A stretch of DNA of 64,000 nucleotides from Mycobacterium europaeum. GTDB taxonomy: Bacteria > Actinomycetota > Actinomycetes > Mycobacteriales > Mycobacteriaceae. The notes below the pieces were generated by a model. That model saw only the letters and a program-made list of their open reading frames with translations, did no database searches and was not told the DNA's origin. The stretch is taken from the NCBI RefSeq assembly GCF_002102155.1, contig NZ_LQOU01000010.1, positions 186,001 through 250,000 of the forward strand, written 5' to 3'. The position numbers and the translations under genes were made by a program. Shown piece by piece: positions 1-8,218 of this stretch (position 1 is the first letter of the stretch; every line of letters starts with the position of its first letter).

Positions 1-2
1 TG

Positions 3-548
3 CGTGGTGCGGACATCGCGCGGGTGACTCTCGAGGTCTTCCAGGGGGCGTACGACTTCGCCGGCGGGGGAGCCTACGGCGGCAAGGATGACCCGCGCAC
101 CAAGGAGCAGGCCGACTACAACCTCAAATACCTCAGTGCGGTGGCGCTGCTCGACGGCGGGGTGGGCCCAGAACAGCTGGAAACCCACCGGGTCCTGCGC
201 GACGACGTTCAAGAGCTGCTGAGGCGTGTCGACGTCAAACCCGCCGCCGACCTGACCGCGGGCTATCCGCACCGCACGGCGGCCCGGGTGCACCTGGTGA
301 CCCGGGACGGACGGGAATTGTCCCGCGAGCAAGCCGATTACGAGGGCTCCCCGACCCGGCCCATGTCGTGGGAACGCGTCGCGGACAAGTTCGCGTGGCT
401 GGCCGAACCCTTCTGCGACGAGGCGCTGCGCGCCGAGATCGTCACGGCGGTCGATCGCCTCGACGAGATCCCCGTCGGCCACCTCGCCGGCCTGCTCGGC
501 GCCGTGAGCCCCACCGCGCAACGGCCGCGCACCGGCCCGCGGTTCTGA
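3..548 (+). CDS. MmgE/PrpD family protein, C-terminal part (cut by window edge)
   Basis: The reading frame is open to the left edge, so this is the C-terminal ~181 residues of a longer protein (family members are about 450 aa). The residues entering the window (GADIARVTLEVF, then KDDPRTKEQADYNLKYLSA) are typical of the MmgE/PrpD fold, which includes 2-methylcitrate dehydratase and cis-aconitate decarboxylase. The GTG at 24 lies inside the conserved core and is not the true start. Whether it works in the methylcitrate cycle cannot be told, because the N-terminal half and upstream neighbours are missing. Confidence 0.8.
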   Translation, partial: RGADIARVTLEVFQGAYDFAGGGAYGGKDDPRTKEQADYNLKYLSAVALLDGGVGPEQLETHRVLRDDVQELLRRVDVKPAADLTAGYPHRTAARVHLVTRDGRELSREQADYEGSPTRPMSWERVADKFAWLAEPFCDEALRAEIVTAVDRLDEIPVGHLAGLLGAVSPTAQRPRTGPRF

Positions 549-603
549 CGCATGCCGTGCGCGCCCCCTTGCGTGGCCCGCCGCCCGCAGTCGATGATCG
601 GCC

Positions 604-1368
604 ATGCGCAAACACCAGGGCGGCAATCGCTGGGAGTTGGTCACCTGCGCGGTCGCGGGCCACGCCACCTACGCGCCCGACGAGCGGGACCTCGCCGCCC
701 GGCTGAGCGGCACCACCGGATTGGGCGAAGTATGGCGCTGCCTGCGCTGCGGTGAGTTCACCGTGGGCCGGCCGCATGGCCGGGGACGCGCCGAAGACGC
801 GCCGATGATCATGCGCGGCAAGGCTTTACGCCAGGCCATCATCATCCGAACCCTCGCGGTGGAACGCCTGTTCCGGGCGGTGGTGATCGCGCTTGCCGCG
901 TACGCGGTGTGGAAGTTTCGCGGCGCGCGCGGGTCCATCCAGGCCACCCTCGAACGCGACCTGCCGATCTTCCGCGCCGCCGGATTCAAGGTCGATCAGA
1001 TGACGATCGTGCACGAACTCGAAAAGGCATTGGCCGCCAAGCCATCCACGCTGGCCCTGCTGACCTTGATGCTGGCCGCCTATGCGCTGCTGGAGGTCGT
1101 CGAAGGCGTCGGCCTGTGGTTGCTGAAGCGCTGGGGCGAGTACTTCGCGGTGATCGCCACCTCGGTGTTCCTGCCGTTGGAGGTTCACGACCTGTTGAAG
1201 GGCGTCACGATGACCCGGGCGGTCACCTTCGCCATCAACCTGGCCGCCGTCGTCTACCTGCTGTTCTCCAAGCGTCTGTTCGGCTTGCGGGGCGGCCGTG
1301 CAGCCTACGACGAGGAACGGCGCGGCGAGCAGCTGCTCGACGTCGAGAAGGCCGCCGCCGGAACCTGA
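604..1368 (+). CDS. DUF2127 domain membrane protein
   Basis: A 254-aa protein with a short cytoplasmic head followed by hydrophobic segments near residues 85-100, 145-175, 180-195 and 205-222, fitting the DUF2127 family of predicted integral membrane proteins. The head has a Cys/His set (C18, H23, then CLRC near 48-51) that could bind a metal; this is inference. The C-terminal ~30 residues are charged and probably cytoplasmic. The function of the family is unknown. It stands between the MmgE/PrpD gene and an SDR gene on the same strand, with 28 bp to the latter. Confidence 0.75.
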   Translation: MRKHQGGNRWELVTCAVAGHATYAPDERDLAARLSGTTGLGEVWRCLRCGEFTVGRPHGRGRAEDAPMIMRGKALRQAIIIRTLAVERLFRAVVIALAAYAVWKFRGARGSIQATLERDLPIFRAAGFKVDQMTIVHELEKALAAKPSTLALLTLMLAAYALLEVVEGVGLWLLKRWGEYFAVIATSVFLPLEVHDLLKGVTMTRAVTFAINLAAVVYLLFSKRLFGLRGGRAAYDEERRGEQLLDVEKAAAGT

Positions 1369-1396
1369 CGCGGGACCGACTGGTAAGAACGAAGCA

Positions 1397-2248
1397 ATGG
1401 GCACTTATGCGGTCACCGGGTCGGCTTCCGGGATGGGCCGGGAGACCGCGCAGCGGCTCAAGGCCGACGGGCACATCGTGATCGGCGTCGACATCAAAGA
1501 CGCCGACATCGTCGCGGACCTGTCGACGCCGGACGGGCGCAAGCGTGCCGCCGACGGGGTGCTGGCGGCGGCCGGCGGCAAGCTCGACGGCGCGGTCCTG
1601 GCCGCCGGCCTCGGGCCCAGCCCGGGCCGTGAACGGCTACGCCAGATCGGTCAGGTCAACTTCTTCGGCGTCGTCGAGCCGCTGGTCGCCTGGCGGCCCG
1701 CGCTGGCCGCCGCCGAACGCGCGAAAGTCGTGGTCGTGGCGAGCAACTCGGCGACGACCGTGCCGCTCGTCCCGGGCCGAGCGGTCAAGGCCTTCCTCGC
1801 CCACGACGGCGACAAGGCGCTGCGATCGGTGCGACCGTTCGGTCCGGCGGCACCGACGATGATGTATGCGGCGTCCAAGATCGCCGTCGGTCGTTGGGTG
1901 CGGCGCCAGGCGGTGCTGCCGGAATGGGCGGGCGCGGGGGTGCGCTTGAACGCCCTGGCGCCCGGAGCCGTCATGACGCCGTTGTTGGAAGAACAGCTGG
2001 CGACGCCCCGTCAGGCCAAGGCGGTCCGGTCGTTCCCGGTTCCGGTCGGTGGCTTCGGTCAGCCGCGGCACATGGCCGACTGGATGTGTTTCATGCTGTC
2101 CGAGTCGGCCGAATTCCTCTGCGGCAGCGTGATCTTCGTCGATGGCGGGACCGACGCCTATTTCCGCGCCGACGATTGGCCGAAACCGCCGCCCGCGCGC
2201 GGCTTGCCGGGCTACCTGCGACGTTTCAGGGGCTCGAGGAGCCTGTGA
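1397..2248 (+). CDS. SDR family oxidoreductase
   Basis: A 283-aa short-chain dehydrogenase. The glycine-rich cofactor motif TGSASGMG lies at residues 6-13, the acidic residue after strand 2 (GVDIKDAD) suggests NAD(H) preference, and the catalytic YAASK is present in the second half. The C-terminal GSVIFVDGGTDAYF motif is typical of classical SDRs. The ATG at 1397 is chosen because it puts the Rossmann motif at the very N terminus, as in the family; the frame continues upstream without a better start. The NAG motif is altered to AAG. The substrate is unknown; mycobacteria carry many such enzymes acting on hydroxysteroids and fatty alcohols. Confidence 0.85.
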   Translation: MGTYAVTGSASGMGRETAQRLKADGHIVIGVDIKDADIVADLSTPDGRKRAADGVLAAAGGKLDGAVLAAGLGPSPGRERLRQIGQVNFFGVVEPLVAWRPALAAAERAKVVVVASNSATTVPLVPGRAVKAFLAHDGDKALRSVRPFGPAAPTMMYAASKIAVGRWVRRQAVLPEWAGAGVRLNALAPGAVMTPLLEEQLATPRQAKAVRSFPVPVGGFGQPRHMADWMCFMLSESAEFLCGSVIFVDGGTDAYFRADDWPKPPPARGLPGYLRRFRGSRSL

Positions 2249-2392
2249 CGCGCGGCCGGCGCGCCGGGGGAATGTGCGTCGCACCACAATGGGGCTTTTC
2301 GCCGCGTTAACCCCGGCGCGGCGCATCCGTAAAGCGGGCCCGGTGCAATTCAATGAGTCGGCGCACAGGCCGAACAGAGAAGGGTCGAAACC

Positions 2393-2557
2393 GTGGCAAC
2401 ACTGCCGTCCTGGATGAGCCAGAGCCCTACCAACATCGATGTGATGACGCCGCTGAAGGCGCGCGCCTGTGACGCGTTGCAGGCCGTGCTGCGCGGCGGC
2501 TCACGCCGTTCCCGCCCCACCGTGACGCTCATGCAGCCGGGCGTGGAGCGCTGCTGA
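2393..2557 (+). CDS. possible 54-aa small protein before a methyltransferase gene
   Basis: A GTG start at 2393 follows the purine-rich stretch GAGAAGGG with 8 nt spacing, giving 54 codons ending in GVERC and a TGA at 2555-2557. The gap to the next gene, a SAM methyltransferase at 2571, is only 13 bp, so the two would be co-transcribed. The peptide has one Cys at its C-terminal end, an Arg/Ser-rich middle (GGSRRSRP) and no recognised domain. It lies in an otherwise empty 320-bp stretch. It could be a real small protein, a modified-peptide substrate or a chance frame; I do not recognise it. Confidence 0.35.
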   Translation: MATLPSWMSQSPTNIDVMTPLKARACDALQAVLRGGSRRSRPTVTLMQPGVERC

Positions 2558-2570
2558 CCCTGCCGGGCCG

Positions 2571-3176
2571 GTGACCCGCGTCGTGGCCGACTACTGGAAC
2601 CACAACACCGCGTATCACAGCTGGCTGGTCGAGATCGCCGCCCGGCACGGCGGCGATGTCCTGGATGTGGGCTGCGGTGAGGGGCTGTTGGCCGAGCGGT
2701 TGGCCGCGGTGTCGCGCAGCGTTGTCGGCATCGATGCCGACCCGTCCGCGATCGCGCGGGCCTCCGATCGATTGCGGACCGCCGGCAACGTGTCGGTGCG
2801 AGTCGCGCGGTTCGAAGCGTTCGAGGCGGATCCGCGTTCGTTCGACCTGATCACCTTCGTGGCGAGCCTGCATCACCTGCCGCTGCGCGAGACACTACTC
2901 GAAGTTCGTGAAATGCTCAGGCCTGCAGGCGAACTCGCCGTCGTTGGGCTGTCTGCCAACAAGGCCGTCGCCGACTGGGCGTGGGCCGCCGCGTGTGTGC
3001 CGGCGGTGCGCGCCGGGTCGCTACTGCATCGCGAGACCCGCGATATCGGCGTGGCGGTCGCCGAGCCCCGGGAGAGCCTGCGCGAGATCTGCCGGGTGTC
3101 CGCGGAGGTCATACCGGGGGCGGTCATCCGTCGCGGCCTCTATTACCGATACCGCCTACTGTGGCGAAACCGTTGA
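2571..3176 (+). CDS. class I SAM-dependent methyltransferase
   Basis: A 201-aa protein with the class I methyltransferase core: motif I VLDVGCGEG near residues 30-38, the acidic ribose-binding strand GIDADP, and motif IV/post-motif FDLITFVASLHHLP. It resembles the UbiE/Coq5-like Methyltransf_11 family; the substrate is unknown. It starts at a GTG only 13 bp after the small ORF at 2393-2557. Its 3' end overlaps the convergent CGNR regulator gene by 21 bp (3156-3176), an unusual tail-to-tail overlap that leaves no room for a separate terminator. Confidence 0.85.
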   Translation: MTRVVADYWNHNTAYHSWLVEIAARHGGDVLDVGCGEGLLAERLAAVSRSVVGIDADPSAIARASDRLRTAGNVSVRVARFEAFEADPRSFDLITFVASLHHLPLRETLLEVREMLRPAGELAVVGLSANKAVADWAWAAACVPAVRAGSLLHRETRDIGVAVAEPRESLREICRVSAEVIPGAVIRRGLYYRYRLLWRNR

Positions 3177-3752
3177 GCCCGCTTCGCGTTCGCGCCGGCG
3201 GGCCCGGGACGCGCGCAGGTTGGCGGCGTTGCCGCATGTCTTGACGTCGTGCCACACCCCGCTGTTGTTCTTGGAGCGGTCGTAGAACGTCGACCCGCAG
3301 TGGTGGTTATGGCACTGCTTGATGCGTCGCCAGGTGCCGGCCTGCTGGCTGAGCAGGATCTCGGCCCACAGGGCCGAGGCGAGCCAGCGCCAGCCGGAGC
3401 CGGTGGGCTCCAACCGCACCGCACCGTCGTCGGACAGCACCAGGGATGCGGGAACGGCGCTCGGTCCGCCGGGCGCCTCGCCGTTCACCAGCGAATCGAG
3501 CTTGGACCGCAACGCGCGCAGCTTGACCAGGTCCGCGTCGTCGAAGGTCGGCGGCGGCAGGTCCACGCCCCGGGCGGCCGACCAGGCCAGCACCGCGCCC
3601 GCCACCCAGTCGTGCGCCAGGGAGATGTCGGCAAGCAGGTCCGGGCCGTATCCCGCGATCCCCCTGGTGTTGAGGAAGTCCTGCACCAATCCCAGACCGC
3701 CCGGGGCCGGGGTGAGGCCGTACCGCTGTGATGCAGACCATGCAGCAGACAT
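3156..3752 (-). CDS. CGNR zinc finger / ABATE domain transcriptional regulator
   Basis: A 198-aa protein with an N-terminal ABATE-like domain (possibly ligand-binding) and a C-terminal zinc finger: CHNHHCGSTFYD, then CGNAANLRASRAR carrying the family CGN signature. Stress- and metabolite-responsive regulators of this kind are common in actinobacteria. The frame is open upstream to 3812, but the ATG at 3752 fits the family N terminus and lies six bases after a good -10 box (TATGGT on this strand), implying a leaderless transcript. It is divergent from the SDR gene at 3839, and a shared palindrome lies between them, so it probably controls that gene and itself. Confidence 0.8.
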   Translation of the reverse strand: MSAAWSASQRYGLTPAPGGLGLVQDFLNTRGIAGYGPDLLADISLAHDWVAGAVLAWSAARGVDLPPPTFDDADLVKLRALRSKLDSLVNGEAPGGPSAVPASLVLSDDGAVRLEPTGSGWRWLASALWAEILLSQQAGTWRRIKQCHNHHCGSTFYDRSKNNSGVWHDVKTCGNAANLRASRARRREREAGSTVSPQ

Positions 3753-3758
3753 ACCTAA

Positions 3759-3794
3759 ACCATACTTGACTATGTCGGCGCCGACAACTACCGT
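3759..3794. promoter_or_regulatory. overlapping divergent promoters with a 14-bp palindromic operator
   Basis: Rightward: -35 TTGACT (3766-3771), 17-bp spacer, -10 TACCGT (3789-3794). Leftward (read on the minus strand): -35 TTGTCG (3782-3787), 17-bp spacer, -10 TATGGT (3759-3764). The perfect palindrome TGTCGGCGCCGACA (3773-3786) lies in the spacer of the rightward promoter and overlaps the leftward -35. A protein bound there would block both promoters. The leftward transcript would begin at or next to the ATG at 3752. Confidence 0.6.
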
Positions 3795-3838
3795 GACAGA
3801 AGTAATCGGCAATTACCTATGTCAAGGAGTTGTGCAAC

Positions 3839-4534
3839 ATGGTCAACATCAAAGGGTCGACGGTGGTGGTCACCGGCGGACAGCGCGGACTCGGCAAGGC
3901 GATCGTGGACGAGCTGCTGGCGCGCGGCGCGGCCAAGGTGTATGCCACGGCGCGGGCGCCCCGGCCCAGCACGGACCCGCGCGTGGTCAGCGTCGAACTG
4001 GATGTCACCGAGCCGGAATCCGTAGCGGCCCTGGCCCGTTCGGCTCCGGATGCCGACATCGTGATCAACAACGCCGGGGTGCTGGGGGCGCGGACGCTGC
4101 TCGACAGCGACATCGAGGAGGTGCGGGCGGTGTTCGAGACGAACTATTTCGGGGCCCTGCGGGTGGCGAAGGCGTTCGCGCCGATCCTGGCCGGCAACGG
4201 CGGCGGAGCCCTGGTCGACATCGCCTCGATCCTGTCCTGGATGCCCGGCTCGGGTGGGTACGGAGCCTCCAAGGCGGCGCTGTGGTCGGCGACCAATTCG
4301 CTGCGCATCGAACTCGAGAAGCAGGGCACCCTGGTGGTCGCCGCGCACCTCAGCTTCACCGACACCGCGATGGCGGCTGGCTTCGACGCGCCCAAGAACG
4401 ACCCGCGGGAGGTGGCGCGCGCGATCGTCGACGGCATCGAGCGCGACGACGCCGAGGTGCTGGCCGACGACGACACCCGCTACGTCAAGGCGGCGCTGTC
4501 CGGACCGGTCGAAGCCCTGCCCCGGATGCCGTGA
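3839..4534 (+). CDS. SDR family oxidoreductase
   Basis: A 231-aa short-chain dehydrogenase with cofactor motif TGGQRGLG near residues 11-18, a basic residue after strand 2 (ATARAPRP) suggesting NADP(H), the NNAG motif, and catalytic Ser plus YGASK. The ATG at 3839 is preferred because AAGGAG (3824-3829) lies nine bases upstream; the TTG at 3830 directly abuts that Shine-Dalgarno sequence. It is divergent from the CGNR regulator and shares its operator, so it is the likely regulated target. The substrate is unknown. Confidence 0.85.
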   Translation: MVNIKGSTVVVTGGQRGLGKAIVDELLARGAAKVYATARAPRPSTDPRVVSVELDVTEPESVAALARSAPDADIVINNAGVLGARTLLDSDIEEVRAVFETNYFGALRVAKAFAPILAGNGGGALVDIASILSWMPGSGGYGASKAALWSATNSLRIELEKQGTLVVAAHLSFTDTAMAAGFDAPKNDPREVARAIVDGIERDDAEVLADDDTRYVKAALSGPVEALPRMP

Positions 4535-4775
4535 GCATGAAGGTCTGCCCGAAGGCAGGTCCCCGTCTTAAGACGGTGGGTCAATCAGGCCCTTGCGGAT
4601 GGCCTCGCCCAAGAATGGGCTTGTTGCACTTCGGGCAGACCACCGGGTTGCCCCGGCATCCCTACGGTCGCACCGCACGGCGCCGGCCTCGACGGCCGAA
4701 GGTCCCCAATGCGTCGGCCGAAGGTCACATCGGCGGCGGGGCGGGGCCGGCGGTCGACGTGTTTGGATAGGCGAC
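4535..4775. other. gene-poor stretch with inverted repeats and a zinc-ribbon-like fragment
   Basis: No convincing gene. GGTCTGCCCGAAG (4542-4554) recurs as its exact reverse complement at 4629-4641, and CCGTCTTAAGACGG (4563-4576) is a perfect 14-bp palindrome; both could fold in RNA. On the minus strand one frame reads CRGNPVVCPKCNKPIL, like a zinc ribbon, and the neighbouring frame continues with GEAIRKGLIDPPS before a stop near 4568. This might be the frameshifted remnant of a small zinc-ribbon gene; it could also be chance. Confidence 0.3.
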
Positions 4776-5249
4776 ATGACCGACACGGAAGCCGAACGCA
4801 TCGTGAGCGCCACGCGCGTCATCGCGGCCAACGCCGCACGAATCTTCGAACTGATCGCCGATCCCGCGCGCCAGCCGAGCTGGGACGGCAACAACAACCT
4901 CGCGTCGTCGGCTCCGGGGCAACGCGTCCGCGCGGTCGGTGACGTGTTCAAGACGACGCTGACCACCGGTGTGGTGCGGGAGAACCACGTCGTGGAATTC
5001 GTCGAGGGCAGCAAGATCGCCTGGTGCCCGGCCGAACCCAGGAAGCAGCCGCCCGGTCACCTGTGGCGCTGGGAGCTCAGCCCGGTGAACGCCGAACTCA
5101 CCACGGTGACCCACACCTACGATTGGACGGCGCTGAGCGACCCAACCCGCCTCCCGCGCGCCCGTGCGACGACGCCGGACATGTTGCGCGAATCCATGGA
5201 CCGGCTCGCCACGGCCGCCCAGGCGCCCGATTCGGGCGGGCAAGGCTGA
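4776..5249 (+). CDS. SRPBCC family protein (polyketide cyclase/dehydrase-like)
   Basis: A 157-aa single-domain protein starting with the usual SRPBCC opening (VSATRVIAANAARIFELIADPARQPSWDG), a helix-grip fold that binds hydrophobic ligands. The ATG at 4776 is chosen because the domain begins about ten residues later; upstream codons in this frame are unrelated. The C terminus (RESMDRLATAA) matches the long C-terminal helix of the family. Possible roles are lipid or polyketide binding or aromatisation. The next gene, a methyltransferase, converges with a 12-bp gap. Confidence 0.75.
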   Translation: MTDTEAERIVSATRVIAANAARIFELIADPARQPSWDGNNNLASSAPGQRVRAVGDVFKTTLTTGVVRENHVVEFVEGSKIAWCPAEPRKQPPGHLWRWELSPVNAELTTVTHTYDWTALSDPTRLPRARATTPDMLRESMDRLATAAQAPDSGGQG

Positions 5250-5261
5250 ACAGCGGCTGAC

Positions 5262-6008
5262 TCAGCCGTTCTTGGCGCGCACCCACTGCACGGTGCCGAA
5301 GTTCTTCACCCGCACGCTGACGAACCCGTGGTCCTCCAGAGTGTCGCCGATCTCGTCGTCGCCGAAGACGTGCGCCCCCACGTGCGGCAGCCGCTGAAAG
5401 AACCGGGCGGCCGGCCCGACGGTGGGCACCATGACGGCCAGCCGCCCGCCCGGCCGCAGCACCCGCGCCATCTCGCCCAGGGCCGCCGCCGGGTTGGGAA
5501 CCAGCTGCAGTACGGCCGTCGAGATGACGGCGTCGACCGTGTCGTCGCGCAGCGGAAGTCGCTGCGCGTCGGCCTTGATGAAGCCCACCTGCGGCCCCGC
5601 TTCGTTGCGGACGGCGCGCGCGAGCATGGCCTCGGAGATGTCGACCCCCAGGGCCAGCCCGTCCGGGCCGGCCGCGCGCGCCAGCGATGCGGTGACGTTG
5701 CCGGGGCCCGAGCCGACGTCCAGCGCGACGCCGCCCGGCGGGATGTTCAGCCACTCGAGAGGGGTCTGCCACGCGCTGATCAACCGTCGCGACAGGGCCT
5801 GCGCGTTGTCGTAGAGCATCGACCCGATCGGTGATGCCCACGCCGCCTGGATGGGCCCGGTGTTCTTCTCGACCTCGTCGCCGTCGGCGGATCCGTCGCC
5901 CAGCAGATCGAGGTAACCCTTGCTCACATCGGGATCGGCCGGCGGATCAGCGAGCAGGTCCAGCGCTCGGCGCAGCGCCGGAGGCAACGAAACGTGCACG
6001 TCGGTCAT
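5262..6008 (-). CDS. class I SAM-dependent methyltransferase
   Basis: A 248-aa methyltransferase with motif I ALDVGSGPGN, the acidic strand-2 end GVDISEAML, and LRPGGRLAVMVPTVGP after motif IV, as in the Methyltransf_11/25 (UbiE-like) group. An N-terminal ~80-residue helical extension precedes the core. The ATG at 6008 is preceded by AAGGAG on the minus strand, which decides the start; the frame is open further upstream without support. The likely substrate is a small lipid or quinone-like molecule, but this is not visible in sequence. Confidence 0.85.
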   Translation of the reverse strand: MTDVHVSLPPALRRALDLLADPPADPDVSKGYLDLLGDGSADGDEVEKNTGPIQAAWASPIGSMLYDNAQALSRRLISAWQTPLEWLNIPPGGVALDVGSGPGNVTASLARAAGPDGLALGVDISEAMLARAVRNEAGPQVGFIKADAQRLPLRDDTVDAVISTAVLQLVPNPAAALGEMARVLRPGGRLAVMVPTVGPAARFFQRLPHVGAHVFGDDEIGDTLEDHGFVSVRVKNFGTVQWVRAKNG

Positions 6009-6128
6009 GCGTACTCCTTCGCGTGAAAAACCAAGTTGCGCGGCGGAACTCGGCCGGCAAGCACGGGAGCCCCGAGTCCGTTGAGCCCCGGTGGCAGCCA
6101 TTAAACAGGCTAGCCGAGAAGCGCGCGG

Positions 6129-7514
6129 CTATCGCGGGACGATCGCGCGCTCGCGCTGCAGCGAGTACAGCCGCCACTGGCCCGGCACGCCCTTGAGGGC
6201 GGCCTCGCCGCGGTCGCCGAACCGGTACCGCGAGCCGGTGACGATGTCGCGCACCGTCGACGACACCACCACTTCGCTGGGCCCGGCCAGTGCCGCCACC
6301 CGCGCGCCGATGTGCACGGCCATCCCGGCGACGTCACTTTTCGAGGCGCCGCGCACCTCCACCTCGCCAGCGTGGATGCCCACCCGCACCTCGATGCCCA
6401 GCACGCGGACCACGTCGACGATGGCGTCGGCGCAGGCGAGGGCGGCGCTCGGGCTGCTGAACGTGGCGACGAATCCGTCGCCGGCGGTGTTGACTTCACG
6501 CCCGCCGAACCGCTGGAGCTCGCGGCGCACGAGGGTGTCGTGGTTGTCGAGCAGGTCGCGCCAGCGATGATCGCCGAGCACCGCGGCCCGCTCGGTGGAA
6601 CCGACGATGTCGGTGAACACGATCGTGGTGAGCAGGCGTTCGGCGTCGGAGACGCCACGCACGCCGGTGATGAATTCCTCGATCTCGTCGAGGACGGGGG
6701 CGGTGTCGCCGACCCAGTACAGGGCGTCCCGGCCGGGCAGTTCGACGAGGCGCGACCCGGGGATGTGTTCCGCCAGATAGTGTGCGTGCCCGACTGGGCT
6801 GAAGTCGGGGTTGTCGCGGTGCAGGATCAGCGTCGGGACGGCGACGAGGGGGAGTCGGTCGCGGACATCGCCCTCCCGGATCTTGTTGATGAAGGCGCGG
6901 GCCATGCTCGGTGATGCGGCCCGGTTGCCGGCCATGTCCCACCACGAGCGGAATGCGGCGTCGCGCGCCACGGAGGGGGCGATGATGCCGAGCATGTCGA
7001 ATCCCTGCTCGACGGCGTCCGGTTCCATCCCGACCGTCGTGAAGCGATCGGCGTCGTCGAGGTCGGTGCCGATGGGGTAATCCGGACTGCGCAGCGTTCG
7101 CGCCGCGCCGTTCGCAATCACCAGGCTGTTCACCCGGTCGGAATGCTCGGATGCGAGAACCACACCGGCCAGCGACGTGAAACCCGGGGCGAAGATCGTT
7201 GCGCGCTCGCATCCCGCCGCGTTCATGACCGCGATCGCGTCCTGGGCCCAGGATTCCGGGCCGAGCATGTCCAGCGACGCGACCCGTGACGACAGGCCGA
7301 TCCCGCGCTGGTCGAAGCGGATCACCCGGCAGAACGACGCGAGCCGCCGGTGGAACCGGTACATCGACGGCTCGAGGTCGACGCAGTCGATCGGGATTAA
7401 CGGGCCCGGCAGCACGAGCAGGTCGATCGGGCCATCGCCGAAGACCTGGTAGGCGATGTCGATCTCGCCGCAACTGGCGTACCGGGTCCGTGGAGCCGCA
7501 AAACCCCCAGCCAC
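6129..7514 (-). CDS. alpha/beta-hydrolase-adenylate cyclase fusion
   Basis: A 461-aa two-domain protein. Residues ~10-285 are an alpha/beta-hydrolase whose nucleophile elbow reads APGFT (about 109-113) with no Ser, so esterase activity is unlikely and a sensory role is plausible. Residues ~293-455 are a class III nucleotidyl cyclase with metal-binding D302 (VFTDIVGST) and D346 (GDGF). The usual substrate-selecting Lys is Asn (VNTAGDG) and the transition-state Asn position is His (VHIGAR); mycobacterial cyclases of this type often vary here, so activity must be tested. It starts at GTG 7514, probably leaderless, 40 bp downstream of the tetR gene on the same strand. Confidence 0.85.
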   Translation of the reverse strand: MAGGFAAPRTRYASCGEIDIAYQVFGDGPIDLLVLPGPLIPIDCVDLEPSMYRFHRRLASFCRVIRFDQRGIGLSSRVASLDMLGPESWAQDAIAVMNAAGCERATIFAPGFTSLAGVVLASEHSDRVNSLVIANGAARTLRSPDYPIGTDLDDADRFTTVGMEPDAVEQGFDMLGIIAPSVARDAAFRSWWDMAGNRAASPSMARAFINKIREGDVRDRLPLVAVPTLILHRDNPDFSPVGHAHYLAEHIPGSRLVELPGRDALYWVGDTAPVLDEIEEFITGVRGVSDAERLLTTIVFTDIVGSTERAAVLGDHRWRDLLDNHDTLVRRELQRFGGREVNTAGDGFVATFSSPSAALACADAIVDVVRVLGIEVRVGIHAGEVEVRGASKSDVAGMAVHIGARVAALAGPSEVVVSSTVRDIVTGSRYRFGDRGEAALKGVPGQWRLYSLQRERAIVPR

Positions 7515-7526
7515 GTCTTCAGGCTA
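7512..7526 (-). promoter_or_regulatory. probable leaderless start of the cyclase gene
   Basis: On the minus strand a -10 box TAGCCT (7521-7526) is followed by six bases and then the GTG start codon, the geometry of mycobacterial leaderless mRNAs. No good -35 was seen and no Shine-Dalgarno sequence is present. Confidence 0.4.
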
Positions 7527-7554
7527 GTGCAGGTCACCGACATGCCATAGCGCG

Positions 7555-8148
7555 TCACCGGCGGATGATCGGGACCAGGTAGCGGGCGGCGTACTCGCGG
7601 ACGGCCGCGGGGTCCGAGGTGTCGAGCCGGTCGGTGGGGAAGACGATGATGCCCAGGGCGACGCGAAGCAGGATGTCGGCGATGTTGGTCAGGTCGCGGT
7701 CGGGGATGTCGGCCCCGCACCGGCGCAGGGTGTGGGCGATGCCGTCGGCGAACTGGCCGATGGGGAAGGCCTGCGATCGGGAGAACATGCCCAGGAGCTC
7801 GGGTTCGCTGTCGGCGATCCGGGAGTACAGCGGGGAATCGTGGACCAGGCGCACCCCGAGGGCGAACGCCTCGATCACGGCCTGTTGCGGGTCGCAGCCG
7901 GTGGTGGCCCGGTCCAGCGTGGTGAAGAACTGTTCGGCCTCGCGCCGCACCACGTGCCCGAACAGGTCGTCCTTGGTCGGAAACCGCCGGTAGATGGTGC
8001 TGCGGCTGACGCCCGCGCGGGCGGCGACGTCTTCGATGTTGGCCCGGCGCACGCCGTACGTCTCGAATACGGCGCGCGCGGTGTCCAGGATGGTGCGGTC
8101 GAGGTCGCTGATCTCGACGAGGTTGCCACCAGGGCTGTGGTTCGGCAT
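7555..8148 (-). CDS. TetR/AcrR family transcriptional regulator
   Basis: A 197-aa regulator with the TetR N-terminal helix-turn-helix (ILDTARAVFETYGVRRANIEDVAARAGVSRSTIYRRF broken across helices 1-3, residues ~19-55) and a C-terminal ligand/dimer domain of normal length. It is divergent from the MpaB-like oxygenase gene at 8264 with a 115-bp gap that contains a 24-bp imperfect palindrome, so it most likely represses that gene and itself. The adenylate cyclase gene follows on the same strand. Confidence 0.9.
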   Translation of the reverse strand: MPNHSPGGNLVEISDLDRTILDTARAVFETYGVRRANIEDVAARAGVSRSTIYRRFPTKDDLFGHVVRREAEQFFTTLDRATTGCDPQQAVIEAFALGVRLVHDSPLYSRIADSEPELLGMFSRSQAFPIGQFADGIAHTLRRCGADIPDRDLTNIADILLRVALGIIVFPTDRLDTSDPAAVREYAARYLVPIIRR

Positions 8149-8194
8149 GGCTCACGACCCCTTTCTGCAATCTCGCCGCAGAATGCTAAGCTGC

Positions 8195-8218
8195 GACACA
8201 AAGATACGGTTTTGTTTC
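8195..8218. promoter_or_regulatory. candidate TetR operator (imperfect palindrome)
   Basis: GACACAAA (8195-8202), 8-nt spacer, TTTGTTTC (8211-8218): seven of eight arm positions are complementary. It sits between the divergent tetR and mpaB-like genes in a locally AT-rich stretch, where a TetR dimer would bind. The regulator-site pairing is inference. Confidence 0.5.

Noticed and set aside
24..548. GTG at 24 as the start of the first gene
   Set aside because: The conserved MmgE/PrpD sequence continues to the window edge before it, so the gene begins outside the window.
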